In this document: piece by piece, positions 1 through 7,714 of the stretch | Position numbering within the stretch: the first letter of the stretch is position 1 | How the letters are laid out: every line of letters begins with the position of its first letter | Assembly (NCBI GenBank): GCA_021325095.1 | Contig: JAJPHV010000052.1 | Coordinates: 47,030 to 111,029, forward strand | DNA: 64,000 nucleotides | Direction of reading: 5' to 3' | DNA from: Chloroflexota bacterium | Lineage (GTDB): Bacteria; Chloroflexota; Anaerolineae; Aggregatilineales; UBA2796 | Program-made: the position numbers and the translations under genes | The notes under the pieces: model-generated | What the model saw: only the letters and a program-made list of their open reading frames with translations | Told to the model about the DNA's origin: nothing | Database searches by the model: none

Positions 1-25
1 TGACTCCTTTGAACGCGGCTAGTGT

Positions 26-184
26 CAATACCTTTAAGTTAAGGAGATTTAACTCACCCGCTGCCCCCTCTCCGCTGCGCAGAGAGGGAGAACCGACCGG
101 GCCAGACTCCCCTCTCCACAAGGTGGAGAGGGGATGGGGGTGAGGTCAACTACAGCCCCTCACCGCCTTATCTAAAAGGTATTG
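26..184. mobile_element. MITE-like palindromic element, copy 1
   Basis: A 159-bp non-coding element. Its ends are 19-bp terminal inverted repeats at 26-44 and 166-184 (CAATACCTTTWAGWTAAGG, 17 of 19 positions matching). A perfect 10-bp direct repeat, CGGCTAGTGT, flanks it at 16-25 and 185-194 and looks like a target-site duplication. Inside are two hairpins built from CCCTCTCC/GGAGAGGG arms. The element has no room for a transposase, so it would have to be moved in trans. Copy 2 near 22.3 kb shares ends and internal plan. Confidence 0.8.
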
Positions 185-197
185 CGGCTAGTGTACC

Positions 198-779
198 TCA
201 CCGCATGTGAACCACGAGCACCGGGTCGGGGTCAGTACTGTCCAGGCCGTTTTTATCGCGGTTGGACAGCGCTATGGTGATGATGAGGCGGCTGTCCGGA
301 TAGTACAACCGGGCGATGCTTCCTCGGACAGTGATGGTGTCGGGTGTACCCAGATAGCGCAGCACGTCGCCCGCCGTGAGCACGAGCGGGTCAACCTTCG
401 CACTTTGTACACCCAGTCTGTTGGAGAACTCCATGTAGAGCGAGGTGATCTTTGAGGATGGTTCCTCCTCGCCGTTGTGCGTGCCGATCACGAAGCTGAA
501 ATTGCGGCCAGACCAGCTCGGCATAAGTGCCTTCATCGGCGGCACAAAATACCGGGCGATGGGATGCGCGTGCATTCTGGCGATCCCATTGCGGTACGTC
601 GTGCTGCCTGGACGGATTCCGAACAGGCAGGGTGGTCTGCACAGCGAACCGTTCGGGTTGGTCATGAACAGGCGGGCGAAATCCGAGAGCGGTTCGCGTC
701 GCGCTGCAACGGCGACGCCACCGGTGATGGCCGTCATCGCCAGCCAGACGATCAAGACACCTTTCACGAATCTGCGCAT
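198..779 (-). CDS. Small exported or membrane-anchored protein of unknown function
   Basis: About 193 residues. The ATG at 779 is chosen because it opens directly into a basic stretch followed by a hydrophobic segment (residues ~6-24), a signal peptide or membrane anchor; an upstream in-frame start at 821 would put 14 extra residues before it. After the anchor comes a short Cys-rich motif, CRPPCLFGIRPGSTT, of a kind I recall from small secreted proteins common in Chloroflexota; no function is known to me. A TATAAT box at 786-791 lies only 6 nt before the ATG, so the message is probably leaderless. The gene is divergent from the oxidoreductase/sigma-factor pair, and its promoter overlaps theirs. 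Confidence 0.65.
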   Translation of the reverse strand: MRRFVKGVLIVWLAMTAITGGVAVAARREPLSDFARLFMTNPNGSLCRPPCLFGIRPGSTTYRNGIARMHAHPIARYFVPPMKALMPSWSGRNFSFVIGTHNGEEEPSSKITSLYMEFSNRLGVQSAKVDPLVLTAGDVLRYLGTPDTITVRGSIARLYYPDSRLIITIALSNRDKNGLDSTDPDPVLVVHMR

Positions 780-785
780 GACAGC

Positions 786-791
786 ATTATA
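786..791 (-). promoter_or_regulatory. TATAAT -10 box of a probable leaderless promoter
   Basis: The minus strand reads TATAAT, ending 6 nt before the ATG at 779. Transcription would start on or beside the start codon. No good -35 is visible at the usual spacing; the closest is TTTGTG with a 15-bp spacer. The upstream part overlaps the ECF41 promoter of the divergent operon. Confidence 0.5.
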
Positions 792-803
792 ACCTGTGTT
801 TGC

Positions 804-830
804 TGTCACAAAGCGAACCACGCTCTCGTC
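804..830 (+). promoter_or_regulatory. ECF41-type promoter TGTCACA-N16-CGTC
   Basis: TGTCACA at 804-810 and CGTC at 827-830 are separated by exactly 16 bp. From memory this is the published consensus for ECF41 sigma factors. It lies 34 bp before the oxidoreductase start at 865, and the second gene of that operon is itself an ECF41 sigma factor, which argues for positive autoregulation. A start point near 838 would leave a short leader containing GGTGAGG. Confidence 0.8.
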
Positions 831-864
831 TTACTGTGCAGAGGTAAGCATGAGAGGTGAGGAC

Positions 865-2067
865 ATGGAACAACAAAAACAGATCGTAATCATCGGGGCA
901 GGATACGCGGGCATGATGGCTGCACTGCGCCTGGCGAACCAAACACGCCGGCAGCCCGTTGCCATCACCCTGATCAACGCCCAGGATAAGTTTGTGGAGC
1001 GGATTCGGCTGCACCAGTTGGCGACCAACCAGGCGCTGGTGGAGCGGCCCATCGCTGACATGTTGCGCGGAACGGGCGTGCGCTTTGTGCAGGGGACGGT
1101 TACAGCGCTCGACCCCACTCGCAAGCAGATCACGTTGCAGGACTCAACACGTCCCATTTCTTACGATAAACTGGTCTACGCGCTGGGCAGTTACACCGAA
1201 CGGAGCCGTGTACCGGGCGCTGCGGGATATGCCTTCACGCTGGATCACGCTTCCGCAATGCGGCTGCGCGAGCGCCTGCCGGGAGTGGCGGCGCGCGGGG
1301 GCAAGGTGCTGGTGAGCGGCGCGGGCCTGACCGGGATCGAATCGGCGACGGAGATCGCGGAGGTTTATCCGGCGTTGCGGGTCGAAGTGGTCACGAGCGA
1401 TTCGCTGGAAGATGACCTGTCCATCCCCGGCGCGGCCTACGTGCACGAGACCTTCCGGCAGTTGGGGATCACGCTACGAGAGCGGACAACCATCAATCGC
1501 CTGGAGGCTAACCGCGCCCTGACCGGGGACGGATCGGCCCTGCCCTTCGACATCTGCGTGTGGGCCACCGGCTTTGGGGTGTCGCCGCTGGCGCGGCAGT
1601 CTGGCCTGCGCGTCAATCCCGCCGGGCAGATCGTGATCGATGCGCGGCTGCGTTCCGTCTCGCACCCGGACATTTATGCAGTAGGTGATGCCGCTTCGTT
1701 CGCGCCGGAAAGCGGCCTCTCGCTGCGGATGGCCTGTGCGACGGCGCTGCCGATGGCCGTGCAGGCTGCCGATAACCTGTCGGCCTGGCTGCGCGGCAAG
1801 CCGGAACAGCCCTTTGGCTTCGGCTACATGATTCGCTGCATCAGCCTGGGGCGGCGGCGTGGCTTGATACAGTTTGTCGATGCGGACGACAGACCGCAGC
1901 CGCGTATCATTACCGGCACAGCAGGGGCGCTCATCAAGGAAATGATCTGTCGTTACGCCTTTGAGGCGTTATCCATGCAGCGACGTGGAATCGGCATCTT
2001 GTGGTGGTCGCGCGCTCGCAGCGCCGGGTCAGCGCCGGAACTGACGGCGGCCAGGCTGAGAGGATAG
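865..2067 (+). CDS. FAD/NAD(P)-dependent oxidoreductase, NDH-2-like, partner of ECF41
   Basis: A 400-residue pyridine nucleotide-disulfide oxidoreductase-type flavoprotein, related to type II NADH dehydrogenases. The N terminus has the FAD-binding GAGYAG dinucleotide motif (residues 11-16). A second nucleotide-binding motif (GAGLTGIE) lies near the middle, and the late FAD motif DIYAVGDAA near residue 280. No transmembrane helix is seen, so any membrane contact would be peripheral. ATG 865 is preferred because GGTGAGG precedes it and fits the predicted transcription start; ATG 850 is the alternative. The downstream sigma gene begins 11 nt after the stop. ECF41 factors are typically encoded beside a carboxymuconolactone decarboxylase, oxidoreductase or epimerase, so this is probably the regulated partner. 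Its substrate cannot be read from sequence. Confidence 0.85.
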   Translation: MEQQKQIVIIGAGYAGMMAALRLANQTRRQPVAITLINAQDKFVERIRLHQLATNQALVERPIADMLRGTGVRFVQGTVTALDPTRKQITLQDSTRPISYDKLVYALGSYTERSRVPGAAGYAFTLDHASAMRLRERLPGVAARGGKVLVSGAGLTGIESATEIAEVYPALRVEVVTSDSLEDDLSIPGAAYVHETFRQLGITLRERTTINRLEANRALTGDGSALPFDICVWATGFGVSPLARQSGLRVNPAGQIVIDARLRSVSHPDIYAVGDAASFAPESGLSLRMACATALPMAVQAADNLSAWLRGKPEQPFGFGYMIRCISLGRRRGLIQFVDADDRPQPRIITGTAGALIKEMICRYAFEALSMQRRGIGILWWSRARSAGSAPELTAARLRG

Positions 2068-2078
2068 CGAAGGCAAGG

Positions 2079-2957
2079 ATGATCGAAACGTTTGAGGCAC
2101 TGCGGCCCAGGCTGTTCGGTATCGCCTACCGGATGCTGGGCAGCGCCAGCGAAGCTGAGGACATTGTGCAGGAAGCCTTTTTGCGGTTTCAGGCCGCCGA
2201 GCGCACGTCTATTCGTTCCGAGGAGGCGTTCTTGCGTACCATTGTCATCCGGCTTTGCCTGGATCAGTTGAAGTCAGCCCAGGCCAGACGCGAAACCTAT
2301 CCCGGCCCCTGGCTACCGGAGCCGATCCTCACGGAAGAATCGTCCGGCCTGGGCGACCCGGCAGAACAGGCCAGCCGCTACGACTCGCTTTCGATGGCTT
2401 TCCTGCTCCTGCTGGAAAGCCTCTCGCCGGAGGAACGGGCCGTTTTCCTGCTTCGGGCAGTGTTTGACTACGAGTATGCTGAGATCGCCAGTATGCTCGA
2501 CAAGTCCGAAGCGACGTGCCGCCAACTGTTCAGCCGTGCCAAGAAGCATATCGTCGAACACCGACCCCGCTTTGAAGCATCGCCGGAAGAGCACCGGCAA
2601 ATCGTGGCGCGCTTCGTGAGCGCGGCGCAGGACGGCGACCTTGAGGGCCTGATGGCGCTGCTGGCCGAGGGTGTGACCACCCACGCGGACGGCGGCGGCA
2701 AGCGGCGGGCGGCCATGCGCCCGGTACGCGGGCGCGAGGTTGTGGCACGCTTCATCCTTCGGGGCTTGGAGCTATCCCTCAAGCATGGGGAGACGTTCGA
2801 GCGCGCTGTCATCAATGGCCGAGAAGGCTTTATCCTGCGCGATGGAGAGCACCAGGTGACAGAAGTTCTTGCCTTCGAGATCGTGGATGGCCTGATCCAG
2901 AACCTGTATATTGTGTTGAACCCGGACAAGCTAACGCACGTTCAGGTGAAGGATTGA
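2079..2957 (+). CDS. sigJ: ECF41-family RNA polymerase sigma factor with SnoaL-like C-terminal domain
   Basis: A 292-residue extracytoplasmic-function sigma factor. Sigma region 2 is in the first ~75 residues (FGIAYRMLGSASEAEDIVQEAF) and sigma region 4 at ~125-185. A fused SnoaL/NTF2-like C-terminal domain takes the place of an anti-sigma factor. All three ECF41 hallmarks are present: WLPEP in the linker, DGGGK at the start of the C-terminal domain, and NPDKL near the end. The domain controls sigma activity in characterised members. The ATG at 2079 is the first that opens the sigma-2 domain; longer in-frame starts run back into the oxidoreductase gene. The operon's own promoter matches the ECF41 consensus. 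The symbol is by similarity to actinobacterial SigJ and is loose. Confidence 0.92.
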   Translation: MIETFEALRPRLFGIAYRMLGSASEAEDIVQEAFLRFQAAERTSIRSEEAFLRTIVIRLCLDQLKSAQARRETYPGPWLPEPILTEESSGLGDPAEQASRYDSLSMAFLLLLESLSPEERAVFLLRAVFDYEYAEIASMLDKSEATCRQLFSRAKKHIVEHRPRFEASPEEHRQIVARFVSAAQDGDLEGLMALLAEGVTTHADGGGKRRAAMRPVRGREVVARFILRGLELSLKHGETFERAVINGREGFILRDGEHQVTEVLAFEIVDGLIQNLYIVLNPDKLTHVQVKD

Positions 2958-2968
2958 GCAGCTTGCCA

Positions 2969-3010
2969 CTGGCCTGATGCCCTCGACTGCGCGGAGAGGG
3001 ATCAGGCCAG
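2969..3010 (+). terminator. Strong hairpin after the sigma-factor gene
   Basis: CTGGCCTGAT plus CCCTC pairs with GAGGG plus ATCAGGCCAG around a short GC loop, giving about 15 base pairs 12 nt after the sigma-factor stop. No T tract follows, so it may be a weak or Rho-assisted terminator, or an mRNA-stabilising hairpin. Confidence 0.55.
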
Positions 3011-3058
3011 GTTTGCTGAAATTCTCCCCCAATCCATCCTTCGCCGGCCAATGTACGG

Positions 3059-3064
3059 TATAAT
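3059..3064 (+). promoter_or_regulatory. TATAAT -10 box before the phosphoesterase gene
   Basis: A perfect TATAAT lies 44 nt upstream of the metallophosphoesterase ATG, just after the preceding hairpin. No clear -35 hexamer is seen at the usual spacing. Confidence 0.45.
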
Positions 3065-3108
3065 CCCGCCTCAGCAAAGCAGAATACAGACACGGTACAA
3101 CAGACAAC

Positions 3109-3834
3109 ATGCCAGCTCGCTTCTGGGCTATTGCCGATACGCACCTGTCGTTCGGCAAGCCGAAAGATATGGCGCGCTTTGGCGAGAAATGGGCCGGACA
3201 CCCTCATAACCTCGCCGCCGCCTGGAAAGCCAACATCCAACCCGACGATTTTGTGCTGATCGCTGGTGACGTCTCCTGGGCGCAGTCCACGAACAAAATC
3301 CTGGCCGATCTGGTGTGGTTGAGCGCACTGCCAGGGCGCAAAGTGCTGCTGCGCGGCAACCACGATCACTGGTGGAAGGACATTTTCATCGTTCGTAAGA
3401 TCGTGGAACCGATGGGCTTCTATGCTATCGAGGGGGACAGCCTGGCGCTGGATGGCGTTGTGGTCTGTGGAGCCATGGGACACATTGCCCCGGAAGATCC
3501 CTATTATGTGGAAGACCCGAAAAAAGATCGTTACACCCGGGAACTGAAGCGGCTGGACAAAGCGTTGCAACACGCGGCAGCGCAGCGCAAGCCGGGCCAG
3601 CCTGTCCTGTTGATGATGCACTACCCGCCATTCACGTCGGAGGGTAAGCGAACGGCTTATGTCGATTTGATCAGCCATTACCAGCCGACGCTTTGCCTGT
3701 ACGGGCACTTGCATCGCCCGTCAGAATGGCAGGTTGCGCAAAACGGGCTGTACGATGGCGTGCACTACCGGCTGGTGGCGTCGGACTATCTGAACATGAC
3801 TCCCCGCCTGGTCTGGCCGGCAAGCAACGCGTGA
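3109..3834 (+). CDS. Calcineurin-like metallophosphoesterase
   Basis: A 241-residue cytosolic phosphohydrolase of the calcineurin superfamily. The metal-binding motifs follow in order: ADTHLS (residues ~8-13), AGDVSW (~48), RGNHDHWW (~83), the histidine of MMHYPP (~172), and GHLHRPS (~203). Together these define a complete dinuclear metal site. The substrate is unknown; family members act on phosphomonoesters, phosphodiesters or nucleotides. It has no signal peptide. It may be the first gene of a loose cluster reaching the DNA polymerase delta' gene, since all four genes are on the same strand with short gaps. Confidence 0.85.
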   Translation: MPARFWAIADTHLSFGKPKDMARFGEKWAGHPHNLAAAWKANIQPDDFVLIAGDVSWAQSTNKILADLVWLSALPGRKVLLRGNHDHWWKDIFIVRKIVEPMGFYAIEGDSLALDGVVVCGAMGHIAPEDPYYVEDPKKDRYTRELKRLDKALQHAAAQRKPGQPVLLMMHYPPFTSEGKRTAYVDLISHYQPTLCLYGHLHRPSEWQVAQNGLYDGVHYRLVASDYLNMTPRLVWPASNA

Positions 3835-3875
3835 AGTCGATAGGTGTACTAATGCTGATACTGAGGAATTGACCT

Positions 3876-4457
3876 GTGGGCCTTGCCTATTACCGGATCG
3901 CACCGGACATGCTGGAAAACCTTCGCCCGCTGATTGTGGCGCACGAGTCTGAAATCGTCGGCCCGCGCGCGCGCGGTTACTGGTTTGACCGGCCCGACGA
4001 ATACGACTACGTGGGCGTGCGCGACGTGGCGCGGCAACTGGACGAAGCAGGCCAGCGCCATGCGACGGAACGGCTGGAACTTTCCGAAGTCCAGGCGCAC
4101 AGTTTGTCGCTGTTGGATGTCGAACTGCCGGGCGATGGCGGCGAATTCCCGCCGCCGCTGTTCATGACCAGCGCCGATCCCGACCTGGTGCGGCGCTCGC
4201 TCCGAGCGGCGCGGCGACGGCTCGGCAGCAGCCCGGAAGCAGTGGCGAGCCGGCTGGCGCAGCGGGGCGAACGCGATCCGCGCTTCGCGGATTACGTGGA
4301 CAAGCAAATTCGCCATCTGCGGGAAGCGCTGCCGCTGGTCTGGCACTTCCACGAGCGCGCGGCTGAGGCCAACGAAGCGGTCCTGGTGGTCGATCTGCGC
4401 GCCCGTGACCTGGAAATCCCCGAAGAAATCGAATTGGCAGGGATGAGCGAGACGTAA
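3876..4457 (+). CDS. Hypothetical protein, soluble, about 193 aa
   Basis: I do not recognise a family. The GTG start at 3876 is supported by GAGGAA about 8 nt upstream. The protein is soluble and charged, rich in Arg, Glu and Asp, and predicted mostly helical in its C-terminal half (a run of RAARRRL-type helices). It has no signal peptide, membrane segment or recognisable catalytic motif. Codon use and GC-rich third positions match the neighbours, which supports it being a real gene. It follows the phosphoesterase by 41 nt and precedes a membrane protein by 25 nt. Confidence 0.7.
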   Translation: MGLAYYRIAPDMLENLRPLIVAHESEIVGPRARGYWFDRPDEYDYVGVRDVARQLDEAGQRHATERLELSEVQAHSLSLLDVELPGDGGEFPPPLFMTSADPDLVRRSLRAARRRLGSSPEAVASRLAQRGERDPRFADYVDKQIRHLREALPLVWHFHERAAEANEAVLVVDLRARDLEIPEEIELAGMSET

Positions 4458-4482
4458 CAGCCGCCTTTCAGGAGACGTATGG

Positions 4483-4917
4483 GTGGACGCCGAATCGCAA
4501 AAGAGTCTGCAATGGCTGGGCGATCAGCATTTTGAGGAGCAGCGTTCGCTGCGCGCTGCCGAGGACAACCTGTTCAACTGGGCCATGTCGCTATTCCTGG
4601 CCGGGTTTGGCGCGCTGACGGGACTGCGCGGCATCACCACCGCGCAGTGGAGCGCCCAATGGCGGCTGTTGATCATGCTTGGCCTGGTGGTGATCGTGGC
4701 CGTGATCTTGCTCATGGCCTTTTTGATCCGCTTCAACTACGAGCGTAACCAGGCAGCGCTCGCCAGAATTATGGCCCAGCTGCGGCAGACTGGCGGCGCG
4801 GCGAACATCCCGGAAGGCCCCAGTTTCATCGTGGATCGCTTATTCTTCTACCTGCGCTGGAGCGCTGTCGGCGCGATGGGCCTGATCCTGCTGGTGCTGG
4901 TCTGGATGCTGGGTTAG
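4483..4917 (+). CDS. Hypothetical membrane protein with three predicted helices
   Basis: A 144-residue protein of unknown function. An acidic N-terminal amphipathic stretch precedes three hydrophobic helices at roughly residues 32-50, 62-84 and 123-143. A soluble Arg/Gln-rich loop with coiled-coil character joins helices 2 and 3. The start is GTG at 4483, with AGGAGA seven nucleotides before it; an ATG four bases earlier is out of frame. The stop codon is only 2 nt before the start of the polymerase delta' gene, so the two are probably translated together. Confidence 0.7.
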   Translation: MDAESQKSLQWLGDQHFEEQRSLRAAEDNLFNWAMSLFLAGFGALTGLRGITTAQWSAQWRLLIMLGLVVIVAVILLMAFLIRFNYERNQAALARIMAQLRQTGGAANIPEGPSFIVDRLFFYLRWSAVGAMGLILLVLVWMLG

Positions 4918-4919
4918 CT

Positions 4920-5951
4920 TTGGACGGGCAGCCGCTCTATTCCACCCACTGGCCCGTGATCGGGCACAAGTGGGCGGTTGAACATCTGGCCCGCAGCTTG
5001 AATCACGGGCGGGTTCGCCACGCCTATCTGATCACCGGCCCGTCGGGGATCGGCAAAACGACGCTGGCCCGCGCCTTTGCGCAGGCGGTCAATTGTCTGA
5101 GCGAAGAAGCGCGCCCGTGTGGGGAATGCCGGGCCTGCACCCTGATCGCGCACGACGGCTACGCCGACGTGAACGTGATCCAGGCCGACGGGAACACGCT
5201 CAAGATCGAACAGATACGGGACATGCAGCACATGCTGGCGCTGCGCCCGGTGGAGGCACGCTACCGCGTCGTCATCTTGCGGCATTTCCAGGACGCGACG
5301 CCCCAGGCTATGGACGCGCTGCTCAAGACGTTGGAAGAGCCGCCCTCTTACGTCATTCTGCTGCTGACGGCAGACACCGCCGACACGCTCCTGCCGACCA
5401 TCAAATCGCGCTGCCAGCCCATCAACCTGCGTGTGCTGCCCACTACGCTGATCCGGCGGGCGCTGGAAGAGCGCTGGCAGGTCGAGCCGGAACGAGCGGC
5501 GCTGCTGGCGCAGCTTTCGGGCGGGCGCATCGGCTGGGCGGTACGCGCCGCCGAAGACGAAACGCTGCTCGCACAACGTAGCGAATGGCTGGATTTGCTC
5601 GAAAAGGCTATCGGGCAGTCACGGGTCGGGCGCTTTATGCTGGTTGAACCCCTGAGCCGGGACAAAGCCAGCCTTGCGGCGGCGATGGAACTCTGGCAGA
5701 GCTACTGGCGCGACGTGCTGCTGGTCAGCCACAGCACGACGACCCCTATTGCGAACCGGGATCGCCGTCACGCGCTGGAACAGATCGCGGCGGCGGTTAA
5801 GGTCGAGGACGTGCAGCGCGTTTTGAACGCCATCCGCCGCACCGCGAAATACGTGGATCAGAACGTCAATGCGCGGCTGGCACTCGAAGTCCTGATGCTT
5901 GATCTGCCTCAGTTGCAGCTTATCCAGGCTCCGCCCGGCGTCAGGGAGTGA
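4920..5951 (+). CDS. holB: DNA polymerase III subunit delta'
   Basis: A 343-residue clamp-loader subunit of the AAA+ family, which helps load the beta sliding clamp at primer termini. It has the Walker A motif GPSGIGKTT (residues ~40-48), the zinc-binding CGECRAC motif after it, the LLKTLEEPP box (~138-146) typical of delta'/gamma subunits, and a sensor-1-like SRC near residue 163. The start is a TTG placed 2 nt after the previous stop. Length fits the family. The gene ends tail-to-tail with the glycosyltransferase on the other strand, with an 11-nt overlap. No ring-opening delta or tmk gene lies nearby. Confidence 0.9.
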   Translation: MDGQPLYSTHWPVIGHKWAVEHLARSLNHGRVRHAYLITGPSGIGKTTLARAFAQAVNCLSEEARPCGECRACTLIAHDGYADVNVIQADGNTLKIEQIRDMQHMLALRPVEARYRVVILRHFQDATPQAMDALLKTLEEPPSYVILLLTADTADTLLPTIKSRCQPINLRVLPTTLIRRALEERWQVEPERAALLAQLSGGRIGWAVRAAEDETLLAQRSEWLDLLEKAIGQSRVGRFMLVEPLSRDKASLAAAMELWQSYWRDVLLVSHSTTTPIANRDRRHALEQIAAAVKVEDVQRVLNAIRRTAKYVDQNVNARLALEVLMLDLPQLQLIQAPPGVRE

Positions 5952-7650
5952 GGCCCGTAAAGCGGCACGCCCACTGCCCATTCTGCACGAGGTCACTGAC
6001 ACGGTACAACGTATAGCCCCCCTGGACGTGGAGGGGGGCTATCGCACAATCCATCACGGACGGTTCTCCGGGCGAAACAACCCAGTAATCGAATGCGGCC
6101 AGTTGATCGGGGGCGGGCCAGTTCCCGACCACCATCTCGACCCCATCGGCGTGGTAAGGCAGTAGCAAATCCTGCGTCCAGATGCGCGATCCGGCGGGCA
6201 GCGTGCTCAGGAACAGGGCCATGTCGTAGCGATCCGCGCCCAGGCGCAGCCGGTGTTTGTCGGCCTCGGACATGAGCGGGCGGCGCAGCAGTTCCGGCTT
6301 GTAATCGACGGCAGCGCTGGCCGCAGGCAGGGCGAGCACGACAACCAGCGCGACGGTGATGGCCCGCATATAGCGTATCTGCGGAAGACGGCGCGCGATC
6401 TCCCGCAGAGCCTGGGCGCCCATCACGGCGGCAAATGGCGTCAGCACGAGCAGGAAGCGCCCATCGTAAGAAAAAAGTGCCCACCAGATCGCAAAGAAGG
6501 GCAGGTGGAAGATCAGCAGAAACACCGGCGCGTCAGCACGTCCCCGTGAGCGCCAAGCCTGCCACAGCGCCCAGGCCATGCCCGCCGTGAACAGCCAGCC
6601 GATCACCGAATAGCGCGTATCGACCAGGTACGGGAACAGGTTGACGACGGTGCGTTCGGCCCTGGCTATCCAGCCCGTCGGCGGAAGGAGCGCCCCGGAC
6701 AGTGCCAGGTTGCGCGCATACCAGGGGCCGGCCACGATCAAATACGCCGCCGCGATCAGGATCGCGTTCCGGGCGGGCAGGGTTCGACGGATCAGGGCGC
6801 GGTAGCCGAGCCACAGGGCGATGGACAGGATGACCAACAGGCCGCTGTTTTTTGTCCAGGCGGCCAGCCCGGCCATGATCCCGGACAGCAGCGCATCCGG
6901 CCAGGCGTTGCTGCGCTCCAGGCGCAGCAGGAAGAGGGCGGTCAGCCCATAGAAGAAACCGGTGGGCAGATCGACGTAGCCCGCCGAGGCCCAGTGCGTG
7001 AACATCGGCGTCAGGGCGACGAGCAGGGCTGCCGTGATCCCGACCACGCGCTCAAACAACCACTCGCCGAGCAGGTAGGCAACGCCGAGAATGCCGACGG
7101 ACAGCAGCGCCGGGATGAGCGCAGCCAGGTGTTCATTGATCCAGCCCGCCGCCTGATGGGTAAAGGCGTACAGGAGCGGAACCAGCATCGGATACATTTC
7201 GTACAATGGCCCGCGTGGAAGCTGCCCGGTCAGCGTGATCTGCTTGCCAAACGTGGCGTAAATCGTGATGGCGTCGTCGATGCCGAACGGCCAGTAGATC
7301 GCATTGAAGACGATCAATCCGGCCATGACCGCGATGATCGCCACTGCGCCGCGCCACCATCCAGCAACGCCAATGCCCGAAACAGGGGATTTGGACTTCT
7401 CCCGTACCCAGACGAGCCAGCCCATCGCACTCACGACTGCCGCGATTACGGTAGCAAAACGCCAGTCGATGCGCAGGCCCGACAGCCCGATCCAGAGCAT
7501 GATCTGTGAGAGTGTGCCGACACTGAGGCCGAGCGTGGTTAGCGCCAGCAGGACGGGAGAGGTCGTCCTTTGCCGGTTCAACAGCCAGCGCGCCCAGGGG
7601 AACATGAAGACCAGGGCCAGCAGCGTGAGCGGCCATGCAAGCAGGGACAC
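5941..7650 (-). CDS. GT39-like membrane glycosyltransferase
   Basis: A 569-residue polytopic membrane protein with about 10-12 hydrophobic helices in the first 430 residues and a short soluble C-terminal tail. The pattern matches the ArnT/Pmt family (PF13231-type), which transfers sugars from polyprenyl-phosphate donors outside the membrane. A family-typical acidic pair (GIDDAITIY) sits in the first large loop near residue 123. The GTG at 7650 is the first start before the first helix; no good ribosome-binding site is visible. It lies 64 nt downstream of the cytosolic glycosyltransferase on the same strand, consistent with a small surface-glycan operon. The acceptor is unknown. Confidence 0.8.
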   Translation of the reverse strand: MSLLAWPLTLLALVFMFPWARWLLNRQRTTSPVLLALTTLGLSVGTLSQIMLWIGLSGLRIDWRFATVIAAVVSAMGWLVWVREKSKSPVSGIGVAGWWRGAVAIIAVMAGLIVFNAIYWPFGIDDAITIYATFGKQITLTGQLPRGPLYEMYPMLVPLLYAFTHQAAGWINEHLAALIPALLSVGILGVAYLLGEWLFERVVGITAALLVALTPMFTHWASAGYVDLPTGFFYGLTALFLLRLERSNAWPDALLSGIMAGLAAWTKNSGLLVILSIALWLGYRALIRRTLPARNAILIAAAYLIVAGPWYARNLALSGALLPPTGWIARAERTVVNLFPYLVDTRYSVIGWLFTAGMAWALWQAWRSRGRADAPVFLLIFHLPFFAIWWALFSYDGRFLLVLTPFAAVMGAQALREIARRLPQIRYMRAITVALVVVLALPAASAAVDYKPELLRRPLMSEADKHRLRLGADRYDMALFLSTLPAGSRIWTQDLLLPYHADGVEMVVGNWPAPDQLAAFDYWVVSPGEPSVMDCAIAPLHVQGGYTLYRVSDLVQNGQWACRFTGLTP

Positions 7651-7714
7651 GGCTACTGCACCGCTGGCTGCCCGCCGGTTAACGTCGGACGAGAAATGTC
7701 CAATAGGGGACGTT

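Noticed and set aside
4914..5576. Long minus-strand frame opposite holB
   Set aside because: The Arg/Gln/His-rich translation is typical of antisense reading in GC-rich DNA, and the plus-strand holB frame is fully conserved.
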